DNA of 23,161 nucleotides from a virus, in the IMG/VR virus record IMGVR_UViG_3300029994_000021, positions 1 to 23,161 of that record; one strand, written 5' to 3'. Positions within the stretch are counted from its first letter, which is position 1. Every line of letters begins with the position of its first letter. A model generated the notes under the pieces. That model did not search any database and was not told the origin of the DNA. It saw only the letters and a program-made list of their open reading frames with translations. Position numbers and translations under genes: made by a program. Positions 13,494-22,502 of the stretch are shown in pieces.

Positions 13494-15624
13494 TTTTTGG
13501 GTGATGAGCGCCGTGATGGCTGCGGCGAGCTCGGCAAGCGCCTGGGCGCAGGTAGCTGTGTCGCCTTTCAAGAGCCCGCATGTGACTTTCACCGATTCCA
13601 ACGGCGTGTCGCTCGCTGGCGGATGTGTGTTCACCTACACGGGTGGTACGTCTACGCCACTGGCCACCTATACCGATTCGACCGGCGGGACACAGAATCC
13701 AAATCCGGTGCCGTTGGATGCGACGGGCTCGGCCAATATCTGGTTGGGGCCGTCTACTTACAAGTTCGTGATCTGGAGCACGGGCGGCACCAACTGCGCG
13801 AGCGGAGCACTGCAATGGACCGTTGACCAGGTGCCCGGGAACATCTTCAACAACACGACGGTGACTGGGGGCACGTGGAGCGGGGGCACCATCACGGGCG
13901 CGGCGGTAAGTGGCGGAACGATCAGCAACGCGGCGATTACGAACAGCACGATCGACTCCACGCCCATCGGCCAGACCACGCCGGCTTCCGGATCGTTCAC
14001 AAGCGTGGCCAGCGCCCTGAATTCCATGACGTTCAGCTCGACGCCGGTGTTTGCGGCGGGTTCGTATGGATACTTCACGATGACGCTGACGAACAACGTC
14101 ACCTCTTCGAGCATCACCGGAGGTACGGCTGGCCAGCTCATCACCTTTAACCTGTGTCAGAACGGGACCGGGCAGACGGTGGGGGGCATTACGACCGGGT
14201 TCACCTTTGCGTGGCCGTCCAACTATCTCAGTCCGCCTACGATTAATCCGATTCTCAGTTCCTGCACCATCGTCACTGCGTTCTACGACGGCGCGTACTG
14301 GAACACGGTTTCGACGACGCCGCAGATTCTTTTTGGAAACTTCGATACGGTGCCCTACAGCGCGACGCCGATCTTCCCCGCGGCAAGCTACTCGAACTTC
14401 GCTATCACTTTGACCGGGGCCGTCACTTCAAGCACCCTCACTGGCGGCGTGACCGGACAAGTTGTCACGATCGATGTTTGCCAGAATGCCACTGGAACTT
14501 ACACGTTCGTCTGGCCCACCAACCTGCTGCAGGTGCCAGGGGTTTCAACCAGCGCAAACACATGCACAGGGATTTCGGCGGTATACAACGGATCGAACTG
14601 GGTGACTGTCTCCAGTTCTACCGTATCGAGTACGACACCGCTTACCGGAAACCTAGATGTGATCCCGTTCACGGCGACTCCCATTTACTCCGCGGCTAAC
14701 TATAGCGCGTTCGAGATGACGCTCTCAGGCAACGTGACCTCCAGCTCGATCAGCGGGGGGACTCCCGGACAGCTCATCTCGATTGCGCTCAGGCAGGGGT
14801 CGTCGACCACGGCCGCGCCGGCCTCCGCGCCTACCTTCTCGACCCTCACCACGGGCGGCGCGGTCCCTGCAACGACAGCCTATTACGCCAAGTGCTCCTA
14901 CCTGCAGGGAACGGTGGAGTCTTTGCCCAGCGCGGAGGCTACCGAGACTACGGGATCTGGCGCGACGAACACGATTACCTGGAATTGCCCAGTGGCTACG
15001 GGTGTAACCAGCTACAAGTTCTATCTGGGAACGGGGACGGGAGCGGAGAATTACTACTTCACCACCTCCAGCGCATCGTACATTCAAATTGGAGTCCCGA
15101 GCACGGGAACCCCCGGAATCCCGCTGACCGGCAGCATCTACACCGTTTCGTGGCCTGCAAACCTCATCAACGCTCCCATCATGTCGAACGGAATCGGGTC
15201 AACGACCGCGCTGGACGCCTTCTATGACGGTACAAACTGGATGACGGTGGGGACCACTGGAAGTGGCTCGACCGGCGTTGTTTGCAGCGGCGGTAACTGC
15301 TATCGACAGAACCCAGATGGAAGCTACGAAGAGTGGGGGACGACGCCCACTTTCGGCGGCCAGACTGGCGGCAGTTTCTCGATGACCTTCCCGCATGCTT
15401 TCACCAATCTTGCGAGCATCACCGTAGTATTCAGCCCCAATGGGTGCGATTCCGGCGGTGGAGGTTCAGGCGCTGCTTGCGCGGCAAACCCAGGCGGCTC
15501 CGGCAACAACATCTACGCCTGCGGCATCATGACGGAGAGCTTGACGGCCCCTACCGGATTCTATTCGTCTGCGAACACGGTGCAAACCAGCTCGTCGTGC
15601 TCCTGGCACGCGTGGGGCTACTGA
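13474..15624 (+). CDS. tail fibre/spike with signal peptide and repeated beta domains
   Basis: This 716-aa protein starts at ATG 13474 with GAGGAG upstream. Residues 1-26 are a Sec signal peptide ending AWAQ. Residues 30-125 resemble phage fibre N-terminal attachment domains (VTFTDSNGVSLAGGCVFTY, NPVPLDATGSANIWL). A collagen-like Gly/Thr stretch follows. Three beta repeats of about 95 residues follow: 188-282, 289-383 and 393-593. The third is split by an FN3-like insert at about 443-552. The C-terminus (611-716) has NPDGSYEEWGTTP, FPHAF and a final HAWGY, as in gp53-like fibre tips that bind receptors. It probably sets host specificity. The signal peptide is unusual for a protein that assembles onto a cytoplasmic virion. 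Confidence 0.82.
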   Translation: MNMRRVSFWVMSAVMAAASSASAWAQVAVSPFKSPHVTFTDSNGVSLAGGCVFTYTGGTSTPLATYTDSTGGTQNPNPVPLDATGSANIWLGPSTYKFVIWSTGGTNCASGALQWTVDQVPGNIFNNTTVTGGTWSGGTITGAAVSGGTISNAAITNSTIDSTPIGQTTPASGSFTSVASALNSMTFSSTPVFAAGSYGYFTMTLTNNVTSSSITGGTAGQLITFNLCQNGTGQTVGGITTGFTFAWPSNYLSPPTINPILSSCTIVTAFYDGAYWNTVSTTPQILFGNFDTVPYSATPIFPAASYSNFAITLTGAVTSSTLTGGVTGQVVTIDVCQNATGTYTFVWPTNLLQVPGVSTSANTCTGISAVYNGSNWVTVSSSTVSSTTPLTGNLDVIPFTATPIYSAANYSAFEMTLSGNVTSSSISGGTPGQLISIALRQGSSTTAAPASAPTFSTLTTGGAVPATTAYYAKCSYLQGTVESLPSAEATETTGSGATNTITWNCPVATGVTSYKFYLGTGTGAENYYFTTSSASYIQIGVPSTGTPGIPLTGSIYTVSWPANLINAPIMSNGIGSTTALDAFYDGTNWMTVGTTGSGSTGVVCSGGNCYRQNPDGSYEEWGTTPTFGGQTGGSFSMTFPHAFTNLASITVVFSPNGCDSGGGGSGAACAANPGGSGNNIYACGIMTESLTAPTGFYSSANTVQTSSSCSWHAWGY

Positions 15625-16079
15625 TGCCTCTGATTCGGGCGATCTCTTATCGCGACATTCTTGAGGCGCCGAACGCGGCCGCGCTGCTGGACGAATACAC
15701 GGCCGAGTGTTCCCTGCCGGAGCTGGGCCCGACCTGCCCGCAGTCTCACCTCTATGAGGCGATGGAACGCTCTGGCGGGCTGCAGGCCTTCGGCGTCTAC
15801 GACAGTAGAACGCTCATCGGCTTTGCAAATGTGCTGAGTTGGGTAGTGCCGCACTACGGCACAAAGATAGCGAGCACCGAGAGCATCTTTCTCGCTGGGG
15901 AGTATCGCAAGAGAGGGATCGGCGCGGGGATGCTTGACTTCGTCGAACAGTACGCGAAAGACAATGCCTGCAAGGCGTTTCAATACACTGCGCCTGTGGG
16001 CAGCCGGTTCGCGAAGATGCTTGCGATGAACGTTGGGCGATATAGGCGCACGAACAGCGTCTTTCTGAGGAGCTTATGA
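15624..16079 (+). CDS. GNAT-family N-acetyltransferase
   Basis: This 151-aa protein begins at the ATG overlapping the fibre stop (TGATG, 15622-15626). It contains motif A of the GNAT fold: TESIFLAGEYRKRGIGAGML, where R-x-x-G-I-G-A binds the pyrophosphate of acetyl-CoA. It is preceded by the strand FANVLSWVV and followed by FVEQYAKDNACKAFQY. The substrate is unknown. Similar genes occur in tail modules of other podoviruses, often beside a cupin-like gene as here. Possible roles are modification of a virion protein or of a host protein. The next gene starts in an ATGA overlap. The frame is open upstream, but only through the fibre gene. Confidence 0.78.
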   Translation: MPLIRAISYRDILEAPNAAALLDEYTAECSLPELGPTCPQSHLYEAMERSGGLQAFGVYDSRTLIGFANVLSWVVPHYGTKIASTESIFLAGEYRKRGIGAGMLDFVEQYAKDNACKAFQYTAPVGSRFAKMLAMNVGRYRRTNSVFLRSL

Positions 16080-16555
16080 ACGCGCTTTCCATCCCAGGCC
16101 AAGCGCTGCCGCCCACACCGCCGGAGATGGAAGCTAGGATCAGGGATGCGGCGGCGAAGATCAAGCCGCACGAAGACAGTTTCAGGGTGCGCATGGAGCA
16201 CGTTCTGCATGGCGGCATGTATGCGCGGACCTGCCGGGTTCCGGGAGGTATGGCATTCACGAGCGTAATGATCAAGATCCCGACAGTGCTTACCATCCAC
16301 GGTAATTGCTGCGTCTGCGCCGGGGACCGCTGGTATGAGCTGACTGGTTACAACGTGCTTGCGGCGAGCGCTCATCGCATCCAGGCCTACGTGACGCTCG
16401 GCGATACCGAGATCACGATGTTTTTCCCCTCGGATGCCAAGACAGTGGAGGACGCCGAAAAGCAGTTCACCGATCAATGGGCGAATCTGCTATCGAGGCG
16501 GCGGCATGACAACGATTTGACCTGGATCACGGGGGTGGAAGCATGTCGGGAATAG
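16076..16555 (+). CDS. cupin-like phage protein
   Basis: This 159-aa protein has helical N-terminal residues, then a beta-rich core: HVLHGGMYARTCRVPGGMAF, IKIPTVLTIHGNC, YELTGYNVLAAS and ITMFFPSDAKTVEDAE. Alternating strands with a G-x-x-x-x-V-P pattern suggest a small cupin-type barrel. The usual metal-binding histidines are not all evident. The same protein type is found next to GNAT genes in other phages, but its role is unknown to me. It overlaps the acetyltransferase by ATGA and the following ejection-protein gene by 13 nt. Transcription is probably with the rest of the late operon. Confidence 0.6.
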   Translation: MNALSIPGQALPPTPPEMEARIRDAAAKIKPHEDSFRVRMEHVLHGGMYARTCRVPGGMAFTSVMIKIPTVLTIHGNCCVCAGDRWYELTGYNVLAASAHRIQAYVTLGDTEITMFFPSDAKTVEDAEKQFTDQWANLLSRRRHDNDLTWITGVEACRE

Positions 16556-17574
16556 GAACGGGGGCGGCGCTCATGATCGGGGCCGGGGTCAGTGCTGCCG
16601 GAGCGGTGGGAACTGGCATCATGGAGTCCAGCGCGGCAAAGAAGGCCGCGGAGACGCAGGCGAATGCGGCCGATCGCGCTGCTACGCTGCAGGGCGATCT
16701 GGGGCAGGAGTCGCTAGCCAACGAAGTGCAGACGCAGGAGCAGAATCAGGCGAACGAGGAGCCTTTCCTACAGACGGGCGCGAATAGCCTGGCGTCCCTC
16801 GGGTACCTGCTGGGCGTTACGCCGAGCGGCACCATCGGGGGTGGCACCTCGACACCGGGGCAGACGATGAGTATCCCTGGCGTCACCGGCTCAGTGACGA
16901 CGCCTGGCGTGACGCCGCTGACTGGCACAGCCAACACCAATCTGGGCGCAATGGGCTCGCTGATGGAAGCCTACCCGGGCGGTGCATTCACGGCGCCGAC
17001 GGCTGCTGAGGCCGCGGCCTCGCCAGGCGAGCAGTTTGCGCTGAACCAGGGCGAGGCCGCGGTGCAGGCTGGAGCCTCGGCGAATGGGTCGCTGCTGACC
17101 GGCGGCACTCTGAACGCTGAACAGCAGTATGGACAGGGTGTGGCCAGCACTAACTACAACAACGTGTATAACCGCGCGCTGCAAACTTACGGCACGAACT
17201 ACAACACTTGGAGCAATAACCAAACCAATCAGTTCAACCGGCTGGCGGCGATGGCCAATATGGGCCAGACTAGCGCGCAGACACTCGGATCCCAAGGTGT
17301 GCAGTCGGCGGGGCAGGTGGCGAGCACGCTGAACAACACGGGGGCGCAGGTGGGACAGGACTACCAGAATGCTGGGGCCGCGACGGCCTCCGGGTACGTT
17401 GGCAGTGCAGACGCGCTGGGAAGCGGCATTACGGGGGCGACCAACAGCCTCTCGCAGATGATGATGCTGAGTCAGCTTATGAACGCCGGTTCCAGCAACC
17501 CATGGAACACCTCGAATACGAATCAGCTGAACTCGATGATTAGCAATAACAACAACACAGCAGGTTTGTTCTAA
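16543..17574 (+). CDS. DNA-ejection protein, P22 gp7-like position
   Basis: This 343-aa protein is the first of three consecutive ejection proteins. Residues 4-27 form a Gly/Ala-rich hydrophobic segment (GAALMIGAGVSAAGAV), followed by a helical AAKKAAETQANAADRAATLQ and Q/E-rich stretches. This is the usual start of podovirus ejection proteins that insert into the host envelope. The middle is Gly/Thr-rich. The C-terminus is low complexity, rich in Asn, Ser and Gln, and ends SMISNNNNTAGLF. It is longer than P22 gp7 (229 aa). It is assigned by composition and order, not by a specific motif. It starts inside the preceding gene. Confidence 0.75.
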   Translation: MSGIGTGAALMIGAGVSAAGAVGTGIMESSAAKKAAETQANAADRAATLQGDLGQESLANEVQTQEQNQANEEPFLQTGANSLASLGYLLGVTPSGTIGGGTSTPGQTMSIPGVTGSVTTPGVTPLTGTANTNLGAMGSLMEAYPGGAFTAPTAAEAAASPGEQFALNQGEAAVQAGASANGSLLTGGTLNAEQQYGQGVASTNYNNVYNRALQTYGTNYNTWSNNQTNQFNRLAAMANMGQTSAQTLGSQGVQSAGQVASTLNNTGAQVGQDYQNAGAATASGYVGSADALGSGITGATNSLSQMMMLSQLMNAGSSNPWNTSNTNQLNSMISNNNNTAGLF

Positions 17575-17593
17575 GGCTAAGGAAAGAGACAAA

Positions 17594-19270
17594 ATGGCGA
17601 CGATTCCGCTTCCCGCACTTCATACCGCACCTATCGCGCAACCGACAAGCGCGCTGGAGATGTACGGGCAGTTGATGGGCATCAAGAATGCGCAGCAGGA
17701 GCAGCAGGCGCGCGCGCAGCAGATGCAGCAGCAGCAGGCGATGGCTCCGCTGCAGCAGCAGCAGGCTCAACAGACAGTGCAGAGCGGCCAGATGGATATA
17801 GAGGCGAAGCAGCGCGCCGCCAATGACCAGAAGGCTATGAGCGCGGTGATGCAGCAATGGGGCAAGGCTCCAAGCGCAGCGCCGTCCGTCGCTGCAAAGA
17901 CCGGATCTATTCCCGATCCGCAAACCGGCGAGGCGCTGGGCGGCTCGGCTGCAACCGTCAATGGTCCGGCGGCCGCTGGCGTACGGCAGGGGACGTCCGC
18001 GAACCCCATGCCAAGCTATGATGACCTGGTTCCGCTGGCGATCAAGAACGGCGCATCTTTCACGGCTGTCCAGGGCCTTCAGGCTCATATTCTGGACATG
18101 AAAGCAAAGGCCTCCACGATAGCGAAGGATGATGCTCAGGCGGGAACAGCCAACGCTGACGCCATGAGAACCAAGAATGGCATGATCTCCGATGCCATGA
18201 CCGGAGTGATGAGTCTGCCGGACGATCAGCTGCAGGTCGGCATTCTCAGAGCTGCGCAGGAGCTATATGGGAAGGGCCTCTTCGATCCGCAACACCTGCA
18301 GCAGGCGCAACAGCTTGCGCAGCTCGCTTACACCGACCCGAAGCAGGCGCGTCAACAACTGAATATTCAAAACCTGAGTCTGGGTGCGTTCTCAAAAGAA
18401 CTCGAGAACCAGCAAAAGCAGCTCGCTAATCAAAAAGAGGCGGGATCGATGGATCCGCAAAGCCCCTTCTATGCGCCGTCGCCGGCGGCCGTGGCCATGG
18501 GGACAGCTCCGGGGGCTGCGCAGATTAACGCAGGAGAGGTAAAGCAGGCGGCGCGCAAGGCTGGGGCAGAGGAGTCCGCGCGAATGCCGGGAGAAATGGC
18601 CCTGGCAGCCCAAAGGCAGGCGCTCTCGCAGGGTGATCCAAATGCGGCGGCTCAGCTGTTGGTGAACGGTGACGCGACTCTATCCGAGCTGAAATCTCGC
18701 GGCGCCACGCCTGATTTTATTGAGAAATCCTTGACGGCCGCCCATAGGTTGAGTGGTGGGCAATACAACGCTCAGTCGGCAGACGCGCAGTTCAGCGTGG
18801 CCAAGTCGCCGGCAAACGTCCAGTTCTTCGGCTCGGCCAAGTCGCTCACCGATAAGGGCGGAACGCTGGATCAACTGGCGCAAGCTGCGCAAGGCATCCC
18901 CGCTCACCAACTGCAGGTGCTGAACAGCGTGGCGGACTGGCAAAAAGCGCAGACAGGCAGCGGTCCAATTGCGAAGTACGCCGCGCTTACTCTCGGCGTT
19001 GCCGATGATTATTCCAAGGTAATGGGCGGTGGACAAGGAAGCGACGCATCGCGCCTGCAGGCGCAGGTTCTGGCCGCCGCAAAACAGAGCCCGGAGCAGC
19101 GCGCCGGGAGCATCGAGGGCATTCGGGGAGCCGTTTCCTCTCAGATGAACTCACGCATCGGAAGCAATCGGGTGCTGCAGAGGATGTATGGGCAGAGCGG
19201 TGGGCAGCAGCCCGGGCAACAACAGAACAGTAATGACCCGTTCGCACAGTTTGGGGGAAAGGCTCACTAA
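17594..19270 (+). CDS. DNA-ejection protein, P22 gp20-like position
   Basis: This 558-aa protein is preceded by AAGGAAAGAG 7 nt from the ATG. Residues 25-75 are a Gln-rich coiled coil (KNAQQEQQARAQQMQQQQAM). Long helical and Ala/Gln-rich segments follow (LGAFSKELENQQKQLANQ, AAGVRQGTSANP). The C-terminus is again Gln-rich. Composition and position match the second internal virion protein of P22-like phages (gp20, 471 aa), which leaves the head with the DNA and helps form a conduit across the host envelope. No catalytic motif is visible. Its stop overlaps the start of the next gene (TAATG), so the two are probably co-translated. Confidence 0.72.
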   Translation: MATIPLPALHTAPIAQPTSALEMYGQLMGIKNAQQEQQARAQQMQQQQAMAPLQQQQAQQTVQSGQMDIEAKQRAANDQKAMSAVMQQWGKAPSAAPSVAAKTGSIPDPQTGEALGGSAATVNGPAAAGVRQGTSANPMPSYDDLVPLAIKNGASFTAVQGLQAHILDMKAKASTIAKDDAQAGTANADAMRTKNGMISDAMTGVMSLPDDQLQVGILRAAQELYGKGLFDPQHLQQAQQLAQLAYTDPKQARQQLNIQNLSLGAFSKELENQQKQLANQKEAGSMDPQSPFYAPSPAAVAMGTAPGAAQINAGEVKQAARKAGAEESARMPGEMALAAQRQALSQGDPNAAAQLLVNGDATLSELKSRGATPDFIEKSLTAAHRLSGGQYNAQSADAQFSVAKSPANVQFFGSAKSLTDKGGTLDQLAQAAQGIPAHQLQVLNSVADWQKAQTGSGPIAKYAALTLGVADDYSKVMGGGQGSDASRLQAQVLAAAKQSPEQRAGSIEGIRGAVSSQMNSRIGSNRVLQRMYGQSGGQQPGQQQNSNDPFAQFGGKAH

Positions 19271-21582
19271 TGGCAACCTCTTCATGGGTACATACAGGGA
19301 CCTCGGCGAGCGCTCGCCCCTCTATCGATCCGGCGCTTGAGGGGGTATCTACTCCTCCGAATGGCGGTGAAGTTTCAGATGTTGGGCCTGCTTCTGATAC
19401 TGTGCCGATGCTTTCTCCTGACGGAAGGTCCGGGGACATCCCGTTTAAAAATGTGGACGCGGCAAAAGCGGCCGGGTTCAAGGTTGCGGTGACGATGCGC
19501 TCGCCGGACGGGCTGAACGGATACATTCCAGCGGAGAATGTGCAGGCCGCTGCCGCCAAGGGCTTCACGATGGTACCGATGGACGTGCCTGACGCCGCCA
19601 AGGCGAGCTATTGGGATGCGCTCACCAACCCGGTGGGCTCGGGCGGTCGCGACCAAGGGCTGCTGGGCGGCGCGCTGCAGGTGGGCGGCCAAGCCGTCAA
19701 GGCGATGGCGCAGCCTTTTCTGCACCCGATCGACACGCTGAAAGGGGCGGCGAAGGTCGCATCGGATGCGGTGATTAATGGCCCTGCTGCGGCTATCGGG
19801 ACAGACTTGGTGGATCCGGCTGTTCAGCAATATATGCAGGATAAGCAGCAGGGCGGCAACGCGCTCGCAGCTGAGAACCTGGGCGGCCAGTTGCTTGGGA
19901 ACATCGAGGGCGGCCGGGTGATGGGCGCGGCGGTGTCGGGGATCAAGCCCTCGGCCGCACTGGGGCCTGCTGGAGAAGCGCCCGTGGCTGGCGCAGAGGG
20001 TCCAGTCAACACGGTGGGCGGCGTGAACCGGCTGATCCCCGAGGCGGTCCGCAATGGCACGCTTCCCTCAGCGTGGGATTTTGTGAATAACCGGTGGCAC
20101 CCGAAGTCGGTGCTGACCGGGGACGTGAATGCGCCGATCCCGGGAACCACAGATCTGACGCCAGCGGCGCGATACGCGTCGATGAAGAGTGTGGGCGTGC
20201 AACCGGATGCGGCAGAGGCAACAAACTCGACACCTTTGAACGCGGCCAAGTGGCTCAATGAGAATAGCCTCACGTCTCAGGCGAACTACACGAGGGCGCA
20301 TGCCTCGAACCTCGCGGCGCTTAACCGCTTCACGGATCGCCTCCTGGACACTATGTCTCCGGTAGGTTCGGAAGAAGGCGGCGCGGCGGTGCAGCAGGGG
20401 CTGCTGGCGAGCCATGCTGACTTGAAGGCGGCCGCAACTGAGGCTTTCAAGGATCTCGATAGCCAGGTGGGAAACCAGCCACTGCCGGGAGCGGCTGGTT
20501 TGCGGCAGCAGGCGCAGGCGATTCTCGATGAGAACGCTCCGTATTACAAACTGCATCCCGAGCTCGAGCCGACGAAGGCGATGGCGATCGTGCGCGACCT
20601 GGCGGACGCGAAAGGGACTGGTAAAGCGGCTCCCGCAGTGGTTTCCGGCTTTGGACCAGCATCCGCTGCCCCGGAGGCTGTGCCCCCTCGCGTGCCAACC
20701 TATAGCGAACTTCATCGGCTCCGGTCCGATTTGCTTGACTTCAACAACACGAACCCCGATTTGGTGAAGAACCAGGCGAACGGATGGATTTCTCAGCTTG
20801 CTGGCGCAGCAGACAACGCGATCACTTCCGGAGAAAGTGCTTTGACGCCGGACCAGGTCGAGACCTTCCGCAATGCAAACGACGCCTGGAAGTACATGAA
20901 GGCCACCTACGATAACCCGCAGCATCCGTTTTATAACGCCGTGCGCACGCCCGACGCCTCCACGCTGGTCAAGGGTATCCGGCAGACTCCCGAAATGGCG
21001 AAGGCGCTTCAGGCAGCGCTGGGGCCGGATGGGATTGGACCGATCCAGCGCGGCGTGGCGGAAAATCTGCTCGCCACGACGAAAGAGGGCGGATACAACT
21101 TCAAGACATTTCAAGGGCGGTGGAACAAGCTGCCCGAAGCGTACCGAAACGCGCTGTTTACGCCGGAGCAGGTCCAGCAGTTTGAGGACATCGGGAATGC
21201 TGGGACGGTGCTCCACGAGGACCTGAACCCAAGCGGATCGGCAAAGATGGGGCTGAAATATGGGGAGATGGGCGAGGCTGGCGCGGCAATACCAGCGGCG
21301 GTGACGGGCCACCCGTTAGCCTTAGGCGCCACTGCGGCCTACCATGCCACGCAGTATGCCCTGGGCAAGTTTATGAACAGCCCTATTTTTGTTGATTGGC
21401 TGATGCGGGATCAGGGCGTGGCAGCGGGTGCGCACACACCGGCGGTGAACCCGACAGGTCCGGCGGCGGCCGCGGGAGCGGCGATGGGCAGCAGGACCGG
21501 GCCGCTCGGACAGCCTAACTACTATTCAGATGAGTATCTGCGCTCAAAGGCGGCGTTCGATGCCACCCGGGTCAACCCTTAG
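19270..21582 (+). CDS. DNA-ejection protein, P22 gp16-like position
   Basis: This 770-aa protein is the largest of the ejection set (P22 gp16 is 609 aa). Near the N-terminus are two tandem repeats, residues 48-71 and 77-100, sharing SPDG..G.IP..NV.AA...GF. Next comes a hydrophobic/Gly-rich stretch with GGALQVGGQAVKAMAQPF and VINGPAAAIGTDL, possibly membrane-active. The centre is helical (LRQQAQAILDENAPYYKLHP, TYSELHRLRSDLLDF). Near the end, AGAAIPAAVTGHPLALGATA is another hydrophobic stretch, followed by a low-complexity tail. No lytic transglycosylase motif is visible. It overlaps the preceding gene by TAATG and the opposite-strand gene downstream by 11 nt. Confidence 0.75.
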   Translation: MATSSWVHTGTSASARPSIDPALEGVSTPPNGGEVSDVGPASDTVPMLSPDGRSGDIPFKNVDAAKAAGFKVAVTMRSPDGLNGYIPAENVQAAAAKGFTMVPMDVPDAAKASYWDALTNPVGSGGRDQGLLGGALQVGGQAVKAMAQPFLHPIDTLKGAAKVASDAVINGPAAAIGTDLVDPAVQQYMQDKQQGGNALAAENLGGQLLGNIEGGRVMGAAVSGIKPSAALGPAGEAPVAGAEGPVNTVGGVNRLIPEAVRNGTLPSAWDFVNNRWHPKSVLTGDVNAPIPGTTDLTPAARYASMKSVGVQPDAAEATNSTPLNAAKWLNENSLTSQANYTRAHASNLAALNRFTDRLLDTMSPVGSEEGGAAVQQGLLASHADLKAAATEAFKDLDSQVGNQPLPGAAGLRQQAQAILDENAPYYKLHPELEPTKAMAIVRDLADAKGTGKAAPAVVSGFGPASAAPEAVPPRVPTYSELHRLRSDLLDFNNTNPDLVKNQANGWISQLAGAADNAITSGESALTPDQVETFRNANDAWKYMKATYDNPQHPFYNAVRTPDASTLVKGIRQTPEMAKALQAALGPDGIGPIQRGVAENLLATTKEGGYNFKTFQGRWNKLPEAYRNALFTPEQVQQFEDIGNAGTVLHEDLNPSGSAKMGLKYGEMGEAGAAIPAAVTGHPLALGATAAYHATQYALGKFMNSPIFVDWLMRDQGVAAGAHTPAVNPTGPAAAAGAAMGSRTGPLGQPNYYSDEYLRSKAAFDATRVNP

Positions 21583-21775
21583 CGGCGGAGTTCAGCTTGT
21601 CCTGAAGCGCGCGGTCACGGAGCAGTTCGCCATCGAGGTCGCGCGCTGCTTTTTCATCCTCGCGCTGCTGCCGTATCTTTTCGGCCCACCGCTTCTCCCG
21701 GTCTTCGAGAATGGGACGCGCAGCGATGACCGTGAGCAGGCCGATAACGATGGATTGAAACCAGTAGTCGTGCAT
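21572..21775 (-). CDS. small single-span membrane protein
   Basis: This 67-aa protein on the minus strand starts 8 nt after the stop of the exported protein gene, with AAGGTGG upstream. Residues 7-22 (QSIVIGLLTVIAARPI) form one transmembrane helix. A long, highly charged helix follows (EDREKRWAEKIRQQREDEK, then DLDGELLRDRALQDKLN). The layout fits an inner-membrane protein with a coiled-coil tail, such as a spanin-like or holin-associated protein, but it is too short to decide. It converges with, and overlaps by 11 nt, the stop of the ejection protein gene. No convergent terminator is seen there. Confidence 0.6.
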   Translation of the reverse strand: MHDYWFQSIVIGLLTVIAARPILEDREKRWAEKIRQQREDEKAARDLDGELLRDRALQDKLNSAAKG

Positions 21776-21783
21776 GGTCCACC

Positions 21784-22434
21784 TTAGTTGCAGTTCGTGT
21801 ACGAGGTGTCTCCGATATGTTGCGTTGTGCAGTTTATGTTCGGATTGGCGCGGTAGGGAGCGATCTGCATAGGTGCCGGCAGGGGCATCGGTTGGAATGC
21901 TGGCCTAGCAGTTTGCAGCGTCATCCACGCCTGGAGCAATTGTTGCCTGCGCGCGGCTTTCTCGGCTGTCGCTTGTGCTCGCCGCTGCTCCTCTGCCTGC
22001 GCACGTTGCTGGGTCTCAAATTCGGCCTGAGAGCGCATTGCGGAAAGCGACGGAACAGCCGCCTGTGCAGGCTGAGACAGTCTCAACCTTTCATTTAAAT
22101 ACCTGAGGCGAAAGATCTCCTCGTTGAGGCCGGTAATCAGCTCGCTGATCTCAGCAGTTCGGAATGGCACATATCCGGCAGCGAAAGCCTCCTTGGTTTT
22201 GGCGACGTCGACGTATTCCAGCCCATTTTTGGGGTTGTGCATGAGCACGACAGCGCCTCCGGCCGGATTAACCAGCATGATCGAGAAATTCGCGTAATTG
22301 GGTGGCTCTGATTGAGCCGGCGCGACCGCAGACGGCTGCTGCTGCGGAGGCGGGATCAAGGTCACCGGTGCCGAGGTCTGAGCGCACGCAGAGCAACTCA
22401 ATATGCAAACAGCGACAAGCGCAACTTTCATCAT
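21784..22434 (-). CDS. exported Gln/Ala-rich protein, possible lipoprotein
   Basis: This 216-aa protein starts at the minus-strand ATG at 22434, after GTGAGG. The frame is open 26 codons further upstream without a ribosome binding site. Residues 1-19 are a signal peptide (MMKVALVAVCILSCSACAQ). Either C14 (ILSC) or an Ala-x-Ala-type site ending CAQ could be the cleavage point. A Pro/Gln-rich linker follows, then a small domain (NFSIMLVNPAGGAVVLMHNP, GLEYVDVAKTKEAF), a coiled coil at about 95-175 (ISELITGLNEEIFRLRYLN, EQRRAQATAEKAARRQQ), a Pro-rich stretch and a C-terminal NCTTQHIGDTSYTNCN with two cysteines. It may be an outer-membrane or periplasmic factor. It is first in a two-gene operon. 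Confidence 0.68.
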   Translation of the reverse strand: MMKVALVAVCILSCSACAQTSAPVTLIPPPQQQPSAVAPAQSEPPNYANFSIMLVNPAGGAVVLMHNPKNGLEYVDVAKTKEAFAAGYVPFRTAEISELITGLNEEIFRLRYLNERLRLSQPAQAAVPSLSAMRSQAEFETQQRAQAEEQRRAQATAEKAARRQQLLQAWMTLQTARPAFQPMPLPAPMQIAPYRANPNINCTTQHIGDTSYTNCN

Positions 22435-22502
22435 TTTCAACCTCACAGAGAAGCCCACGGCCGCAACTGAGGGCTCTCCGGGTGTGTGGATTACTCGCCA
22501 AA

